The notes below the pieces were generated by a model that worked only from the letters and a program-made list of their open reading frames with translations, was not told where the DNA came from and did not search any database. Below, in pieces: positions 1 to 12,100 of a stretch of 64,000 nucleotides of DNA (positions are counted from its first letter, which is position 1; every line of letters starts with the position of its first letter). The translations under genes and the position numbers were made by a program. The DNA is from Casuarina equisetifolia (lineage: Eukaryota; Streptophyta; Magnoliopsida; Fagales; Casuarinaceae): positions 6,560,501 to 6,624,500 of the forward strand of contig CM052360.1 in the NCBI GenBank assembly GCA_028551475.1, in the 5' to 3' direction.

Positions 1-985
1 CCCTTCAAGCGGGGTTTCTTTCAGCCGGAGCTTCAACTAGGGTTTCAAGTGAGAATTACGTGATAAACGGGAAGATAATTGTTGGAATAGGCTGGTGCTG
101 CACATATAGGATTGGGCCTAGCGTAATAGGCCCATCAATTGAGTTAGATTTGTATAGGTCTACTTCTTATTTTGCCTTTCATAATATTCCTTGGAAGATC
201 ATCTTACAAAACCTGATTTATTATTAGAAACAAAGTTTAAAGCTTCTAACTTTGACAATTCAAACCCATGTCTTTATCTTGTAGAAAATAAGTAATTTTT
301 TTTAATTATTAATTGATACTTTCTAGGTCAATGTTTTTTATTTTATTGTCCTTTTTAAAAAATTAAGCATAACAAAATGTTAAAATTTGACATTAAGATT
401 TATATTCTACTTCTTATTTTCCATTGCTCTGGAAGGTATATACACAGCTTGCAGTTCGTTGTTTTCCGGGACAGTATAGAAAGTCCCAAGAGGCCGTTCA
501 GTCTTTAAGCTTTTCTAGATTTCCAGAAGCAACCAGGCATGCAAACCCCAGCGTGCAATTGTGCATTTTCGTAGAGAGTGGACCAAGTCTAACCAATTTC
601 TTCGTTCTTTACCCCATAACTGTCTTCACACTTCTCATGTATTCTCTTCTCTACGTGTATCCATCTGCATGGTTAAAGATGTTTGTAACATACTTTATTT
701 TGTTTACCCTTAGAATAAGTAATTGGAAGGGTTATAATTTAACTCAAAAGTTTATTAGAGGTAACTTATTTGGTATAAACCAAACTATAGGTGTTTTTTC
801 TTTGGGCTTGAGGCATGCGCTCAAACACCTTGCACACTGAAAGGACATCTTAAAAGTAAAATCTCAATTAAACTTTGATATCATAGTAGAATGCTCCATA
901 ATTCAATCTAAAAGCCAACTCATTGATTGAAGGTACCTTCTCCGTATAAACCAAAGTACTAGTGCTCTCTCTATCCATTGGTAGG
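1..985. other. gene-free left flank
   Basis: AT-rich DNA with no coding region I can support. An open frame at 424-840 on the + strand resembles no family I know and has no matching splice sites or codon bias, so I treat it as chance. The first 140 bases hold promoter-type motifs, listed separately. The right end (981-985, GTAGG) is the target-site copy of the copia insertion; the same host sequence resumes at 6662. Confidence 0.7.
38..134 (-). promoter_or_regulatory. telo-box plus paired site II motifs, possible promoter of an off-window gene
   Basis: On the - strand there is a telo-box (AAACCCTA, read from 45 to 38). About 70 bp upstream of it lies a perfect inverted repeat, TGGGCCTA (113-120) and TAGGCCCA (127-134), around a 6-nt loop. 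TGGGCC/GGCCCA is the TCP-bound site II element. In plants this pair of motifs marks promoters of ribosomal-protein and mitochondrial/translation genes. The order fits a gene transcribed leftwards off the window. The motifs are seen; the gene is inferred. Confidence 0.35.
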
Positions 986-1261
986 TGAAGAATTTGATGA
1001 ACTCTTATATGTTTGGAACAAAAGCTTGTTTACTGATCAAGCAAAACCAAAACTAGTTACAAGAGAAAACAAAGCCGTAGAGAGAAGAACTCTTAATGTA
1101 CGGCTATTATGATTTACATGTTAACCTAAAATGCTATATATAAACATAAATGAGGCTTATACAAGGGAAACCCTAATATCTCATAATATAGAAAAATATA
1201 TTGGGCCTTATTCTAGGCGCAATATATGGTAACATAAATATAAAATCTTCAACCTTCAACA
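986..1261 (-). repeat. copia LTR (3' LTR of the element)
   Basis: 276-bp direct repeat of 6381-6656, starting TG and ending CA on either strand. It abuts a purine-rich tract at 1262-1280, as expected for the polypurine primer side, so this is the downstream LTR of the leftward-reading element. Confidence 0.95.
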
Positions 1262-4200
1262 TCCCCCTTCAAGCTGAGGGTCGAAAGAAGTCCAAGACCC
1301 CAAGCTTGCTAAGGAGATGATAGTGTTGATTTGTCCCTAAAGCCTTGGTCAGAATATCTGCAGGTTGGTCACCACTCCCAACATGTGCTGTGCTAATTAA
1401 ACCATGACGTATTTTTTCTCGAATAAAATGACAAGAAACATCTATATGCTTGGTCTTCTGATGAAAGACTGGGTTTTCTATCAATTTTTGCGCTGTTTCA
1501 TTATCACAATATAACAGCACTGGCTGTAAAATATTAATTCCTATATCTTTTAATAGACCAACCACCCAAACGATCTCACAAGTAGTGGTTGCCATGGCCC
1601 TGTATTTAGCCTCTGTTGAAGAAAGAGTCACAACTAGTTGCTTTTTACTTTTCCAAGAAATTACTGAATGTCCAAGTGTAAGACAGAAGCCAGTAGTGGA
1701 TCGACATGTCATAGGGCATTTTGCATAGCTAGCATCACAGAAAGCTTGCAAGAGAAAATCTCCATCTAAAGGAAAGAATAAACCAAGCCCTATTGTTCCT
1801 TTAAGATACTTGACAATGCGGAGAGTTGCCTCCCAATGGGATTGCTTGGGAGCATGCATGAATTGACTTAAGAGGTGTACGGGAAAAGCAATGTCAGAGC
1901 GTGTCATATCAAGATAATTCAGCTTACCAATCAATTGCTGATAACTCAAGATGTTCTCAAATGGTGGATTATCTATTTGTAGACGAACTTGCTCATCATA
2001 TTTCAAGCTAGTAAACAAAACATTTGTCTCCATAGGATTTTCAACAGGCTTTACAGCTGATAATCCTAATTCAGAGATCAATTCTAAGATATATTTACAT
2101 TGACTAAGATGCATGCCATTTGAATCTCGAAGGATCTCAACTCCAAGAAAATACTTAAGTTCTCCCAAATCCTTGATTTGAAATGTAGAATGAAGATAGG
2201 CTTGTAAAGCCTCAATTTCTTGTGTGTCATCACCAGTAATTAAGATGTCATTCACATATATGAGCACTAAAACAATATTATTATCTTGTCCTTTAGTGAA
2301 AAGAGAATAGTCATACAGTGACTTTCGATAGCCAGCAGATACTAAAGCTTCTGTAAACTTCTTATTCCACTGTTGTGAAGTTTACTTTAACCCATACAAA
2401 AATTTCTTCAATCGACATACTTTGGACCCTCCTTCAAAAGGACTCCCAAGTGGTGGTTTCATATATACTTCCTCATCTAAATCTCCCTGTAGAAATGCAT
2501 TATGGACATCCATTTGTCGAATAGTCCATTTACGTTGTGAAGCAATAAATAATGCACTTCTAATTGTCACAGATTTTACTGTAGGAGAGAAAGTCTCATG
2601 ATAATCGATGCCTTCTGTCTGACTATAACCCTTCGCTACTAGACGAGCCTTAAACTGTTCAATACTCCCATCGGCATGATACTTAATCTTGTATACCCAT
2701 TTACATCCTACGGGTTTTCTTCGTGGTGGTAGGTCTACCAGTTCCCATGTTCCATTCGATTCTAATGCTTTCATTTCCTGATCCATGGCATCTCGCTATC
2801 TAGAATCCTTAACTGCCTCATGGTAGAACAAGGGTTCTATCTCAGGTGAAATGGTTGCTATGAAGTGTTAATGTGGAATGGGTAAATGTGTATAAGATAC
2901 ATAGTCAGATATGGGGTATTGTATGGATGAGCCAACATTGTTGCAAACATAATCTTGAGTCCATATGGGTGGCCTGGAAATTCTAGTAGATCGTCTAGGA
3001 GGTAATGAAAGGACTGTGGGATTATGCATGGTTGGTGAGAAAGGATCATCCTCTGTCTCATCATAAGTGAAAACAGGAGGTGATGTAGAAGGAGGATCTA
3101 TAATCTCTAAGGTAGAATCATTAGGTTGGTTGCTTGAGATATTGGAAGTGGTAATATCTAGTGTAGTATGAATGGTTGTATCAGGAATGGAATTTGATTG
3201 GGTATGAGAGATTACCTGAGTATCTGAATTAGGGTTAAGTCTGATAACTTGTTGTGCAGGCTCCTCATCTTGAGATGACATCATAAGGAATTCTGAGGAA
3301 TGGGACCTATTCTTTATGTTTGTAAAAGGGAAAACATTTTCATGAAAATGAACATCACGACTCATAAAAAAATTTCTTTCTTTCAATGTCATAAAGTTTA
3401 TACCCTTTTTGCCCAAAAGGGTATCCCATAAAAATGCTAGGAATAGCTCGAGGGGCAAATTTGTCTTTATGCCCCACCACTAAAGCATAGCAAAGACAAC
3501 CGAAGACTCGAAGTCTAGAAAGGTCGGGAGCTTTCCCATGAATCATATCATAAGGAGATTTTCCATGTAAGACTGAAGAAGGAATGCGATTGATAATGTT
3601 TGTGGCAGTGAGTATACACTCACCCCAAAAACATGTAGGTATGTGACTTTGAAATTTTAATGCCCGTGCAACATCTAATAAGTGATGATGTCTACATTCT
3701 ACCACACCATTCTATTGTGGGGTATATATACATGAACTTTCATGCATTATACCCCGTGATGAAAACAATTTGTCACATGAGGAATTAAAGAAATCAGTTG
3801 CATTATCAGAACGAATGCGTTTGATTCCAATGCTAAAATGATTTTGAATTGTGTTAAAGAAACGTTCCAAATGTGATACTGTTTCAGTCTTATGTTTCAT
3901 GAGGAAAGTCTAAGTTCCTCGTGAAAAATCATCAACAATGGTTAGAAAATATTTCAAACCATCATAATTTGGGGCATGATATGGTCTCCAAATGTCCACA
4001 TGGATTAAATCAAAAAGATTTTTGACATTCTCAGTGCAAACAGTGAATGAATCACGTGTTTTCTTAGCAAGAGGGCAAACTGAGCAATGGAAATCAAAAG
4101 ATGAAAAATCTTTGAAATCATTCAAAAATTTAAATTTAGATAAAGACATGTGACCAAGTCTTGAATGTCATAAATGAAAATTAAGGTCATTACATGCTGA

Positions 4201-6380
4201 AGTAATTAAAAGGGCCGGTGTAGTACCGAAAAATTTGCTAACATGCTTATTCCTAGGGTGCAAGAAAAAATAAAGTCCATGTCGCATTCTACCAATTCCC
4301 TTGACATCACCCGTCGAGAGGTCCTGAAACACACACAAATCAGCATAGAAAACCACTAAACAGTTATTCTCAGCAGTGAATTTAGCTACGGACAACAAAT
4401 TATATTTGAAATTACGAGAATAAAGAACGGTATGTAATTTTAAACCGTCAACTAGGGTTATGGAACCAGTGTGGGTGACTTGGGTTAATTCCCCATTTGG
4501 CAGTTTAATAGATCTAGACTTAGTCATGCATTTAACAGGAAATTCTAAGCAATTAAAATCAGCAGTAATATGATCACTGGCCCCACTATCTATAATCCAA
4601 ATGTAAGGAAAAGATTCTGAAATACCTGCTCCATTAGCATGAGAGGTCCTACCATAGTCTTCCTTGATCAAATGGATAATGCGCTCATACTGCTCTGGTG
4701 TAAAAGTGCAATGACTAGGCTCAACAGTGGCCAAATTGACAGTAGAATTACTAGTAAAATTCTTGTGACCTGGGGGATAGCCATTAAGCTTGTAACAAGC
4801 TTCCTTCTTATGTCCAAAAAGCTGACAATGCTCACATTGTGGTCCTTTAAGACAATAACAACTTTCCTTACGGTGCCCCTTTCGTCCACAATGCTCACAT
4901 TTGGGTTTGCCAGAAACCCTAGATGATGTATCATTTTGCCCTACTTTGAGCGAAAACGATGTGTCATTTTCGTTATGCAGAGGTGTTGTCCCAGTTGATC
5001 GCTTAGGCTCTGGTGTTGCAACAAGTGGCTCAAATGTGGACCAGCTTGTTGCGTCGGTCCCATATGTCGACGTAAAAGCCTGAGAATCACCAATCGTCTT
5101 ATCTGGACCTCCATACCAGTATTCGGCATTGTTGGCGATGGAGTAAGCTTGCAAAACGTCAGGAAGTGGCCTCATGAGCAAAATCTGGTCTCTAAGATGA
5201 GAAAAGCGATCATCTAGTCCTTTCAAGAATTGATAAAACTTCATACGTTCTTGATGAAGTTTCCAACCGTCAGTTTTGGACATTTTTGGTGAATCTAGAG
5301 CCATCAATGCTGCATACTCATCCTATAGTGCTCTCAAGCGATGAAAATAAGAAGCAATTGATCTACCCGATTGCTTCGTGGAGCTTAATTCATTCAAAAG
5401 GTCATAGATTCGGGTCGGGTCGACCTGACTGTAACGAGTACAGAGCTCCTTCCAGAGATCAGCAACACTAACTGTGTAGATTAAGCCCTCATGGAGTTGC
5501 CCAGATAGCGAGTTAAGGATCCAAGAAAGACAAATTGCATTACAACGCTCCCAGATAGGCAAATAAGGCGAATTTTAAGCTAGAGCAGGGTATTTGCCAT
5601 CCACAAATACCAACTTGTTCTTAGAAAGAAGAGCAAGTTTCATAGCACGACTCCAAACAACATAATTACTAGAGCCATTGAGTTTAAAACCAACCAAAGG
5701 AGCTCCACTAGTATCACTGGGTGGTAGATATAGGGGATCATTCGAGTCTGTGATGATCGGAATTGGGGAAACATAACCCTTATGATGATCCGATTTAGAA
5801 CCTGATTGATTCCCCTTCTCTTGGTGAGTTTTTCGAGCATGAGGAGCAACATATGGAGTAACCGGTGGTTGAAGAGGATTTGACTCAGTAGCCATGATGA
5901 AACCAAAGAAGTCTCCAAACTACTCGTACCAGGAAATATCCAAGAGAAAAACAAATATTTGACAAAGTATCCAAACCACAACAGCAAACCAAAATAGTCA
6001 CAAAGTGCGGAAGCAAGGAAGAAAAAATACCAAAGATCGTGTGGCTGCTTGGTGTAGTCGACAAAGTCAAATTTGTTTGATCCGGTGTAGTGCCGAAGAG
6101 ACAGAAAACCCACAAAGCAAAAGACAAAACTAGGCGGTGGCAAAGTGTACCTTTTTTTTGGAGAAAGCCAATCCCGCACCTTTTGCTTTATTGTGGAGAG
6201 AGAAAAGGTATGAAGAAAAATAAAGGCAGTCAAGTATTCACTCACGGCACCCTTCTCTTTAGTTCGGAGAGAGAAAGCCGTATAACAAAGACAAAACACT
6301 AGAAATCCAAAATTGTCTGTTCAGCACCGTGAACAAAAACTAACCAAAGAATCCAACAAAATCGTTGGCTCTCGATACCA

Positions 6381-6656
6381 TGAAGAATTTGATGAACTCT
6401 TGTATGTTTGGAACAAAAGCTTATTTACTAATCAAGCAAAACCAAAACTAGTTACAAGAGAAAACAAAGCCGTAAAGAGAAGAACTCTTAATGTGCGGCT
6501 ATTATGATTTACATGTTAATCTAAGAGGCTATATATAAACATAAATGAGGCTTATACAAGGGAAACCCTAATATCTCATAATATAGGAAAATATATTGGG
6601 CCTTATTCTAAGCGCAATATATGGTAACATAAATATAAAATCTTCAACCTTCAACA
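6381..6656 (-). repeat. copia LTR (5' LTR of the element)
   Basis: 276-bp direct repeat of 986-1261, differing at about 10 positions, mostly transitions, with no length change. The adjoining sequence just left of 6381 reads TGGTATCGAGAGCC on the - strand, an initiator-Met-type primer-binding site. It is therefore the promoter-bearing LTR. Confidence 0.95.
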
Positions 6657-6661
6657 GTAGG

Positions 6662-8400
6662 TAATGTTTTTAGACATTCTAGGCTCAAGGCTTCCTGTAC
6701 CTTGTTCAGTAAACTATGGTCGGCAATAGAAGTTTCAGTGAAAAGGAAAGTACGTACGATTCTCTTGCTTTATGTTTAGAAAATCCCTTGTCGCTTATTG
6801 GGAAAAGAACTTGAGAATCTAGAAGCGATGCTGGTCCAATATTGAACAAGAAAAACAACTTTTACGGGACGTAATATTAATGTTTTTTTGGGTGAATCTC
6901 ATTTCTGGTAACTGAGTAAGATTCTTGGCTGCAATCAACCTAAGGGAGAGACCAACTTCGATGTATTTCTTTTATCTGCTTCTCGAATATGATGGAAAAG
7001 GTTTTAGACCGAACCCACTTCTAGTTGTCGCTTGATATAGTTGTTAGAACACGGTTTTACTTCCATATAGGGAAAATAAAGATTGAATTTGAATTCCTAA
7101 TGTTGTTGCAGCCAGTTACTTTATTGATTAATCTGGTCCAGTTTTTTCGTTCTGCATCGAAAGGTGCTGTGAACATTTGCTAAGAATATAGGATCGAAAC
7201 TTGGTGGTGACAAAATAAAAAAGATAGAGAAAAAACACTAAACAGAAACCAGCTTGTTTCAACACTTACTAATAAATTAAAAAATCAAATAAAATAAATT
7301 TACAAAATTTAAATGAAAATCAAATTTTGAAATTCAAAAATCAAACTCAAAAATTGAATGAAACTCACAAAAATTGTAAAAGTGAATGAGTAACGTGTGC
7401 TAGCGTGTATGATTCACCTTTTAACACTCCCTTCTCTTCTATTTTCCCGTCAGCTCCTCCAATAATGGAAAGCTACCTAAATAGGAGAATGTGAGAAGGA
7501 CAGCCCCGTGAGAGAAGCAAAAAAGAAAGTAAAATATCACTTAGAAAAATCCCTGGCAAGGCGCAATTATATTTTTGGCTTATTCACCAAGTGTCACAAC
7601 TGGAGAGGTATAAGCCAAAACGCACACATACATGAGTGCGTCTGTATGTGCACTTCCCCATCAGTTGTATGGAGGCTGCTGACTGGGGCTCTCACCCCAT
7701 TTGTAGCATGGAAAGGTACTTGTGTGAAAAAGGTTACACCTACTCGCCCAAGGATGACGAGATAGAGTTTGGTCGACGGTGGCTTCCACAATGTGGGATG
7801 ATGCCTCTCTTGCCACATACTTTCGCATCACAGAATGGGAAGAGAGGGAGAGAAAGTGATATGATTGAACTCTTACTCCTACATGGGATATCCGCACCCT
7901 TTTCGAATAAGAGTTCAAAACGCAAATAAAGAAGAATTGATAAATTTTTTATGCACTATTTGGGATATTTGGATTCATATTTGAGTTGCATAATGAGGAC
8001 AGTAACGAGAAGAACATTAAAAAAGGGTTGGGTTTTAATGACAAAACGATATAAAATATGCTTATTTTGCATGTTAAGTCCGATTGTGACTTTGCTTGGC
8101 TGTCTTTGGCTCTTGCTTTGTCTTTTTATTGTAAAGAAAAGAGTGATTATGTGTAGATGATTATCAACTTTGTACTCACATCCTGTTGACACGTTTTGGT
8201 ATAAACTTTCCCAGTTATTGCATACCAACGATGTTACCTGGTTAATATCGAACACGTGTTAAACAGGTTAGGCCTCAATAACAAAATAATTATAAGTGGT
8301 GATCATTAACTTTATTGGTTTAATTAAATCAAGCGGAAAAGAAAAGAAATATCATTCAAGTAATACAGTGCAAATCATTTATTAATCAATGACTTGATTT
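6662..8400. other. gene-free intergenic stretch
   Basis: AT-rich sequence between the copia element and the SPS promoter. Several overlapping short open frames at 7500-7930 on both strands look like chance: none resembles a known family. Sequence near 7260-7400 is a low-complexity A/T run of CAAAATTT-like words. I see no element ends here. Confidence 0.6.
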
Positions 8401-9121
8401 TTTTTTGTCGACGAAGACTGGTTCAATTGGTAGCATGTGGACTTAGAATTTATTGATCCCAAGTTGGACAGATGATATAAAAATTTGGCTGCATGTATTA
8501 AGAAAATAAAAATAAAAGAAGGCAAAAGCTGATTTTTCTAATAAAAAAGGCAAAAAAAAAAAAAATTGCAACATATGCAACAAAGTGAAGCAGAAACTGA
8601 TCCAGAGGCCCAAAGCTTTTGGAAGAGCAAAGCGGCGGGATCGCATTGGGAACCGGACAGCCTTGGAAAAGGTGAATCACCTTCTCTCTCGTACGTCCTT
8701 TCCACGCCCTCCCGGCTGCGCTCTGACTCTTTTTCGCTCTCTATATTCTCTTTACACGTGTGCAATTCCTGCCCCACAGTTTCGCGCTAGTTCTTCTCTC
8801 TCTCTTCCATCTTCACCTTCTTCCTGTACTCCTAAGCATAACATAACTCCTCCTTCCAAGGCACAAATCCCCATATTTTTGTCGCGGTGTTCGTAAATTT
8901 CTACGGTTTCATTCTAATATAGAAATACGAATAAAGAAGACTCAAGTTTTGTCCTTGACAAAATTACTCTTAACGGTTTCATTTTAGTTTAGAGAAACGA
9001 AAAAAGAGATAAATCAAATAAAGTTTTTGCATGTGGCATATCTAAGGCTAAAGTTTATGATTTTGGCATAGAAGACCCGGATTGTCTTTTGCTGGAAAGT
9101 CAGTGAACGGAGTGAGAGAAG
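8401..9121 (+). promoter_or_regulatory. SPS promoter and 5' leader
   Basis: A G-box core CACGTG lies at 8755-8760 inside a pyrimidine-rich stretch, with a TATA-like CTATATTC just upstream near 8740. Pyrimidine-rich CTCTCT sequence at 8790-8830 is typical of plant 5'UTRs. A roughly 36-bp motif starting ACGGTTTCATT is present twice, at about 8900-8937 and 8973-9009. The transcription start cannot be placed from sequence alone. G-boxes bind bZIP/bHLH factors, which would suit a light- or sugar-regulated gene; that is inference. Confidence 0.4.
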
Positions 9122-12100
9122 ATGGCTGGTAATGAGTGGATTAATGGGTACCTGGAGGCCATTCTAGACAGTGGGGCTCCGGCCAAAGATGAGCAGAAGC
9201 CAACGCCGGTGAATCTGAGTGAGACGGGGCATTTCAATCCGACCAAGTACTTTGTCGAGGAGGTGGTGTCGGGTGTGGATGAGTCGGACCTGCACCGTAC
9301 GTGGATCAAGGTGGTCGCCACCCGCAACACCCGGGAGCGCAGCTCCAGGCTCGAGAACATGTGCTGGCGCATTTGGCACCTTACGCGGAAGAAGAAGCAG
9401 GTTCTCATTCATTTTCTCTCTCGTTCGCTCTCCCTAAGTCCTTTCGCCATGTTTGCCTGTTTACTGTACATACTAATCAAACGACGTGGCTTTTTTGAGT
9501 AAACCGGGTCTGCTTCGGTTTCAAGAATCTGTTTAAGAGTAAATTGCCGGTTTATGCATCTGTGTGTTCTTGCGCATATGTCGAACGTACTTTGTGGGTT
9601 CTATCAATGGATGGAGATTCTCAGAGAATTGTCTTGTATCAGAAGTGGGTATAAAATGGAATTTTAATCTTCCTCCTCTGTAACACTAGAGTTGGAGTGC
9701 ATGGTCGTTGTTGAATTTTTAAGAGGACTAGGGGCCTGTAAGTGGCGTTGTCGATCGACCAGAGGTCTTGCTCTCAATGGAATTATTTAGCTGTAGCTGC
9801 GTTTCTTGATTAAAATAAATGGGCAAGAACCCAAAAAAGTTTTTTTTTCTTTGTTTATCTCTCATTATGTCTACGGATTTTGTTAATTTGGTATACATTG
9901 TCTTTTTCTTTTTGCGTCATCATTTTATTATCCAATGATTCTGATGTCTTCCTGCTTTTGTGAGATCTGAGATGCACGAGGCGTTGCTTACTTTTCTAAT
10001 TTGAATGTCGGAAGTCGGTCTTCTAAACGTTGTAAATCAATTCCTGAGTCATGGTCTTTTTACTTGAACAGAAAGAGGCAGTAGTAGCTCCGTGTATACA
10101 AAATTTTAAGAAGCTATAGTTTTTAAACTGTTTTGTGCGCATCTTGATAGCTAGCTGCTCCTTGATAACAGAGCACTGAACATTGAGTTGATACTTCCTG
10201 TTCAAAAGAGGAGTAATAGCCTGGTTAGACGATGCATTTGTCTCTCATCATTGATGACATTAGTTTTTAGAAGTTTCAAAAGACGAAGACTTTTTTTTCC
10301 AGTACTGTTTTTGGGCCTTTCTGCTGAAACTCTTTTATAAATCTGGGCTTCTGGCACTCCGAGAAAGGGAGAATTGGTAGTTATGTTGGTAAAAAAGGTG
10401 ATAATTTCCAAGATTGACACACTTTCATGCCATATAGTTGGAATGGGAGGAACTTCAACGTCTGGCAAACCGAAGGTTGGAGCGGGAACAAGGTCGCAAG
10501 GATGCAACAGAAGATTTGTCTGAAGATTTGTCAGAAGGAGAGAAGGGGGACAATCTTGGGGAGCTGGTGAACTGCGAGACTCCCAAGAAAAGGTTCCAGC
10601 GTAACATTTCAAACTTGGAAGTATGGTCGGATGATAAAAAGGAAAAGAGGCTTTATATTGTTCTTATCAGGTATAGTTCTTTATACTACATATTAACGGT
10701 TTGAAGCTGTCTATTGTTTTATTCCACAATTGTTCAATGTGATGCAGAAGTTGCTTTGTTTTGATCTCTTAATATATCCCAACCAAATCATTAGGGTGTT
10801 TGGGGGGCAACTTTGAGGTCTACTAACGTCTTGGAGTTCCTAGAGTAATGTTAATGCCTGTTTCAAATATTTTGTGTCCAACTTCTAATGCCTAATCGGG
10901 ATTCTGGGAAGATGCAAAAACAGGAATTGATTGGGACTGTTACTGAGTTTTGCAAGTCTAAACAACTAGAAGCTTTATTTTTGTTTCTTTTTCTCCACTT
11001 TTCTACTTATCTCTTTTTGAAAGGTTTTGGAATGAAGTAAGTTCCTGAACATCAACCAAAGTATCATGGTGGACTCCATTGGCCTAGTGGTAACTAAGTT
11101 ATGACCCCTGATAGGAGAATTCACTTGGTTAGGGGTTCAAATCCCCTTTCTCCTCCTCTGTGTGTGAGGGAAAAAAAGAAAAAGCAGAGATTCCTTGCCA
11201 ATAATTGAACTTATTATGCCACTACTTGAACTCATCCTAGAATCATATGCCTTTTCTAGATAATTTATAACAGCAACTCTTTTCATGTCCAGTTTGCATG
11301 GCTTGGTCCGAGGAGAAAACATGGAGCTTGGACGAGATTCAGATACTGGTGGACAGGTAATTTTGAGCTCTATGCATTGGTAGAAAAAGGAAAAAAAAAA
11401 AGAAGGATGCAACTCATTTTTCCTATTTTTTCACTTCTTTATTTCTCATTGTACAAGCCTTTAATGCTTTAAATGGCATATTTCCAGGTCAAATATGTGG
11501 TCGAGCTTTCTCGTGCTCTTGCAAATATGCCTGGGGTGTATAGAGTAGACCTTTTTACCCGGCAAATCTTATCACCTGAAGTTGATTGGAGCTATGGGGA
11601 GCCAACAGAGATGCTTACTGCTGGCCTTGAATATGGTGATGGAAATGACACTGGGGAGAGCAGTGGAGCATATATTATAAGAATTCCATTTGGTCCACGT
11701 GATAAGTATCTTCGGAAAGAATTGCTTTGGCCTTATAGTCAAGAATTTGTAGATGGAGCTCTAGCTCATATTCTTAACATGTCAAAAGTTTTGGGTGAAC
11801 AAATTGGTCAAGGGCATCCTGTGTGGCCATACGTCATTCATGGACATTATGCAGATGCTGGTGATAGTGCAGCTCTTCTTTCAGGAGCTTTAAATGTTCC
11901 AATGGTCCTGACTGGACACTCTCTTGGGAGAAACAAGCTTGAACAGCTTCTTAAGCAAGGGCGTCAATCAAAGGAGGACATCAACTCAACATACAAGATT
12001 ATGAGAAGGATAGAAGGGGAAGAGCTTTCCCTTGATGCTGCAGAACTTGTTATCACAAGTACTAAACAGGAAATTGAAGAGCAATGGGGGCTTTATGATG

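Larger units (their letters stand above)
986..6656 (-). mobile_element. Ty1/copia LTR retrotransposon, broken fossil
   Basis: A 5671-bp element reading right to left. Both LTRs are 276 bp, begin TG, end CA and are flanked by GTAGG. Next to the right LTR is a primer-binding site like initiator-Met tRNA (TGGTATCGAGAGCC read leftwards from about 6380); next to the left LTR is a purine tract. Parts in coding order: gag with start near 5895, two CCHC zinc knuckles near 4900-4780, aspartic protease with DSGASDH near 4580, GAG-pre-integrase and integrase about 4150-3400, reverse transcriptase about 2790-2050, RNase H about 1830-1290. Protease-integrase-RT order defines copia. It is broken, with roughly eight breaks. 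The LTRs differ at about 10 of 276 positions by eye, so the insertion is fairly young (order of 1-3 million years at common plant rates). Confidence 0.95.
981..6661. repeat. 5-bp target-site duplication of the copia element
   Basis: GTAGG occurs at 981-985 directly before the left LTR and again at 6657-6661 directly after the right LTR. The exact match and the 5-bp length are what Ty1/copia integrase produces. It shows that the element arrived by integration and that both outer ends are intact. Confidence 0.9.

Noticed and set aside
424-840. 138-codon open frame on the + strand near the left edge
   Set aside because: No family resemblance, an AT-rich skew in its second half and no splice context. 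It looks like chance.
7508-7929. Cluster of overlapping open frames on both strands before SPS
   Set aside because: They overlap each other in several frames and none has a recognisable domain, so no one frame is favoured.
8421-8475. tRNA-like stretch (GGTTCAATTGGTAGCA) upstream of SPS
   Set aside because: A box A-like sequence is present but no acceptable box B or acceptor-stem pairing follows, so it is neither a tRNA gene nor a supported SINE.
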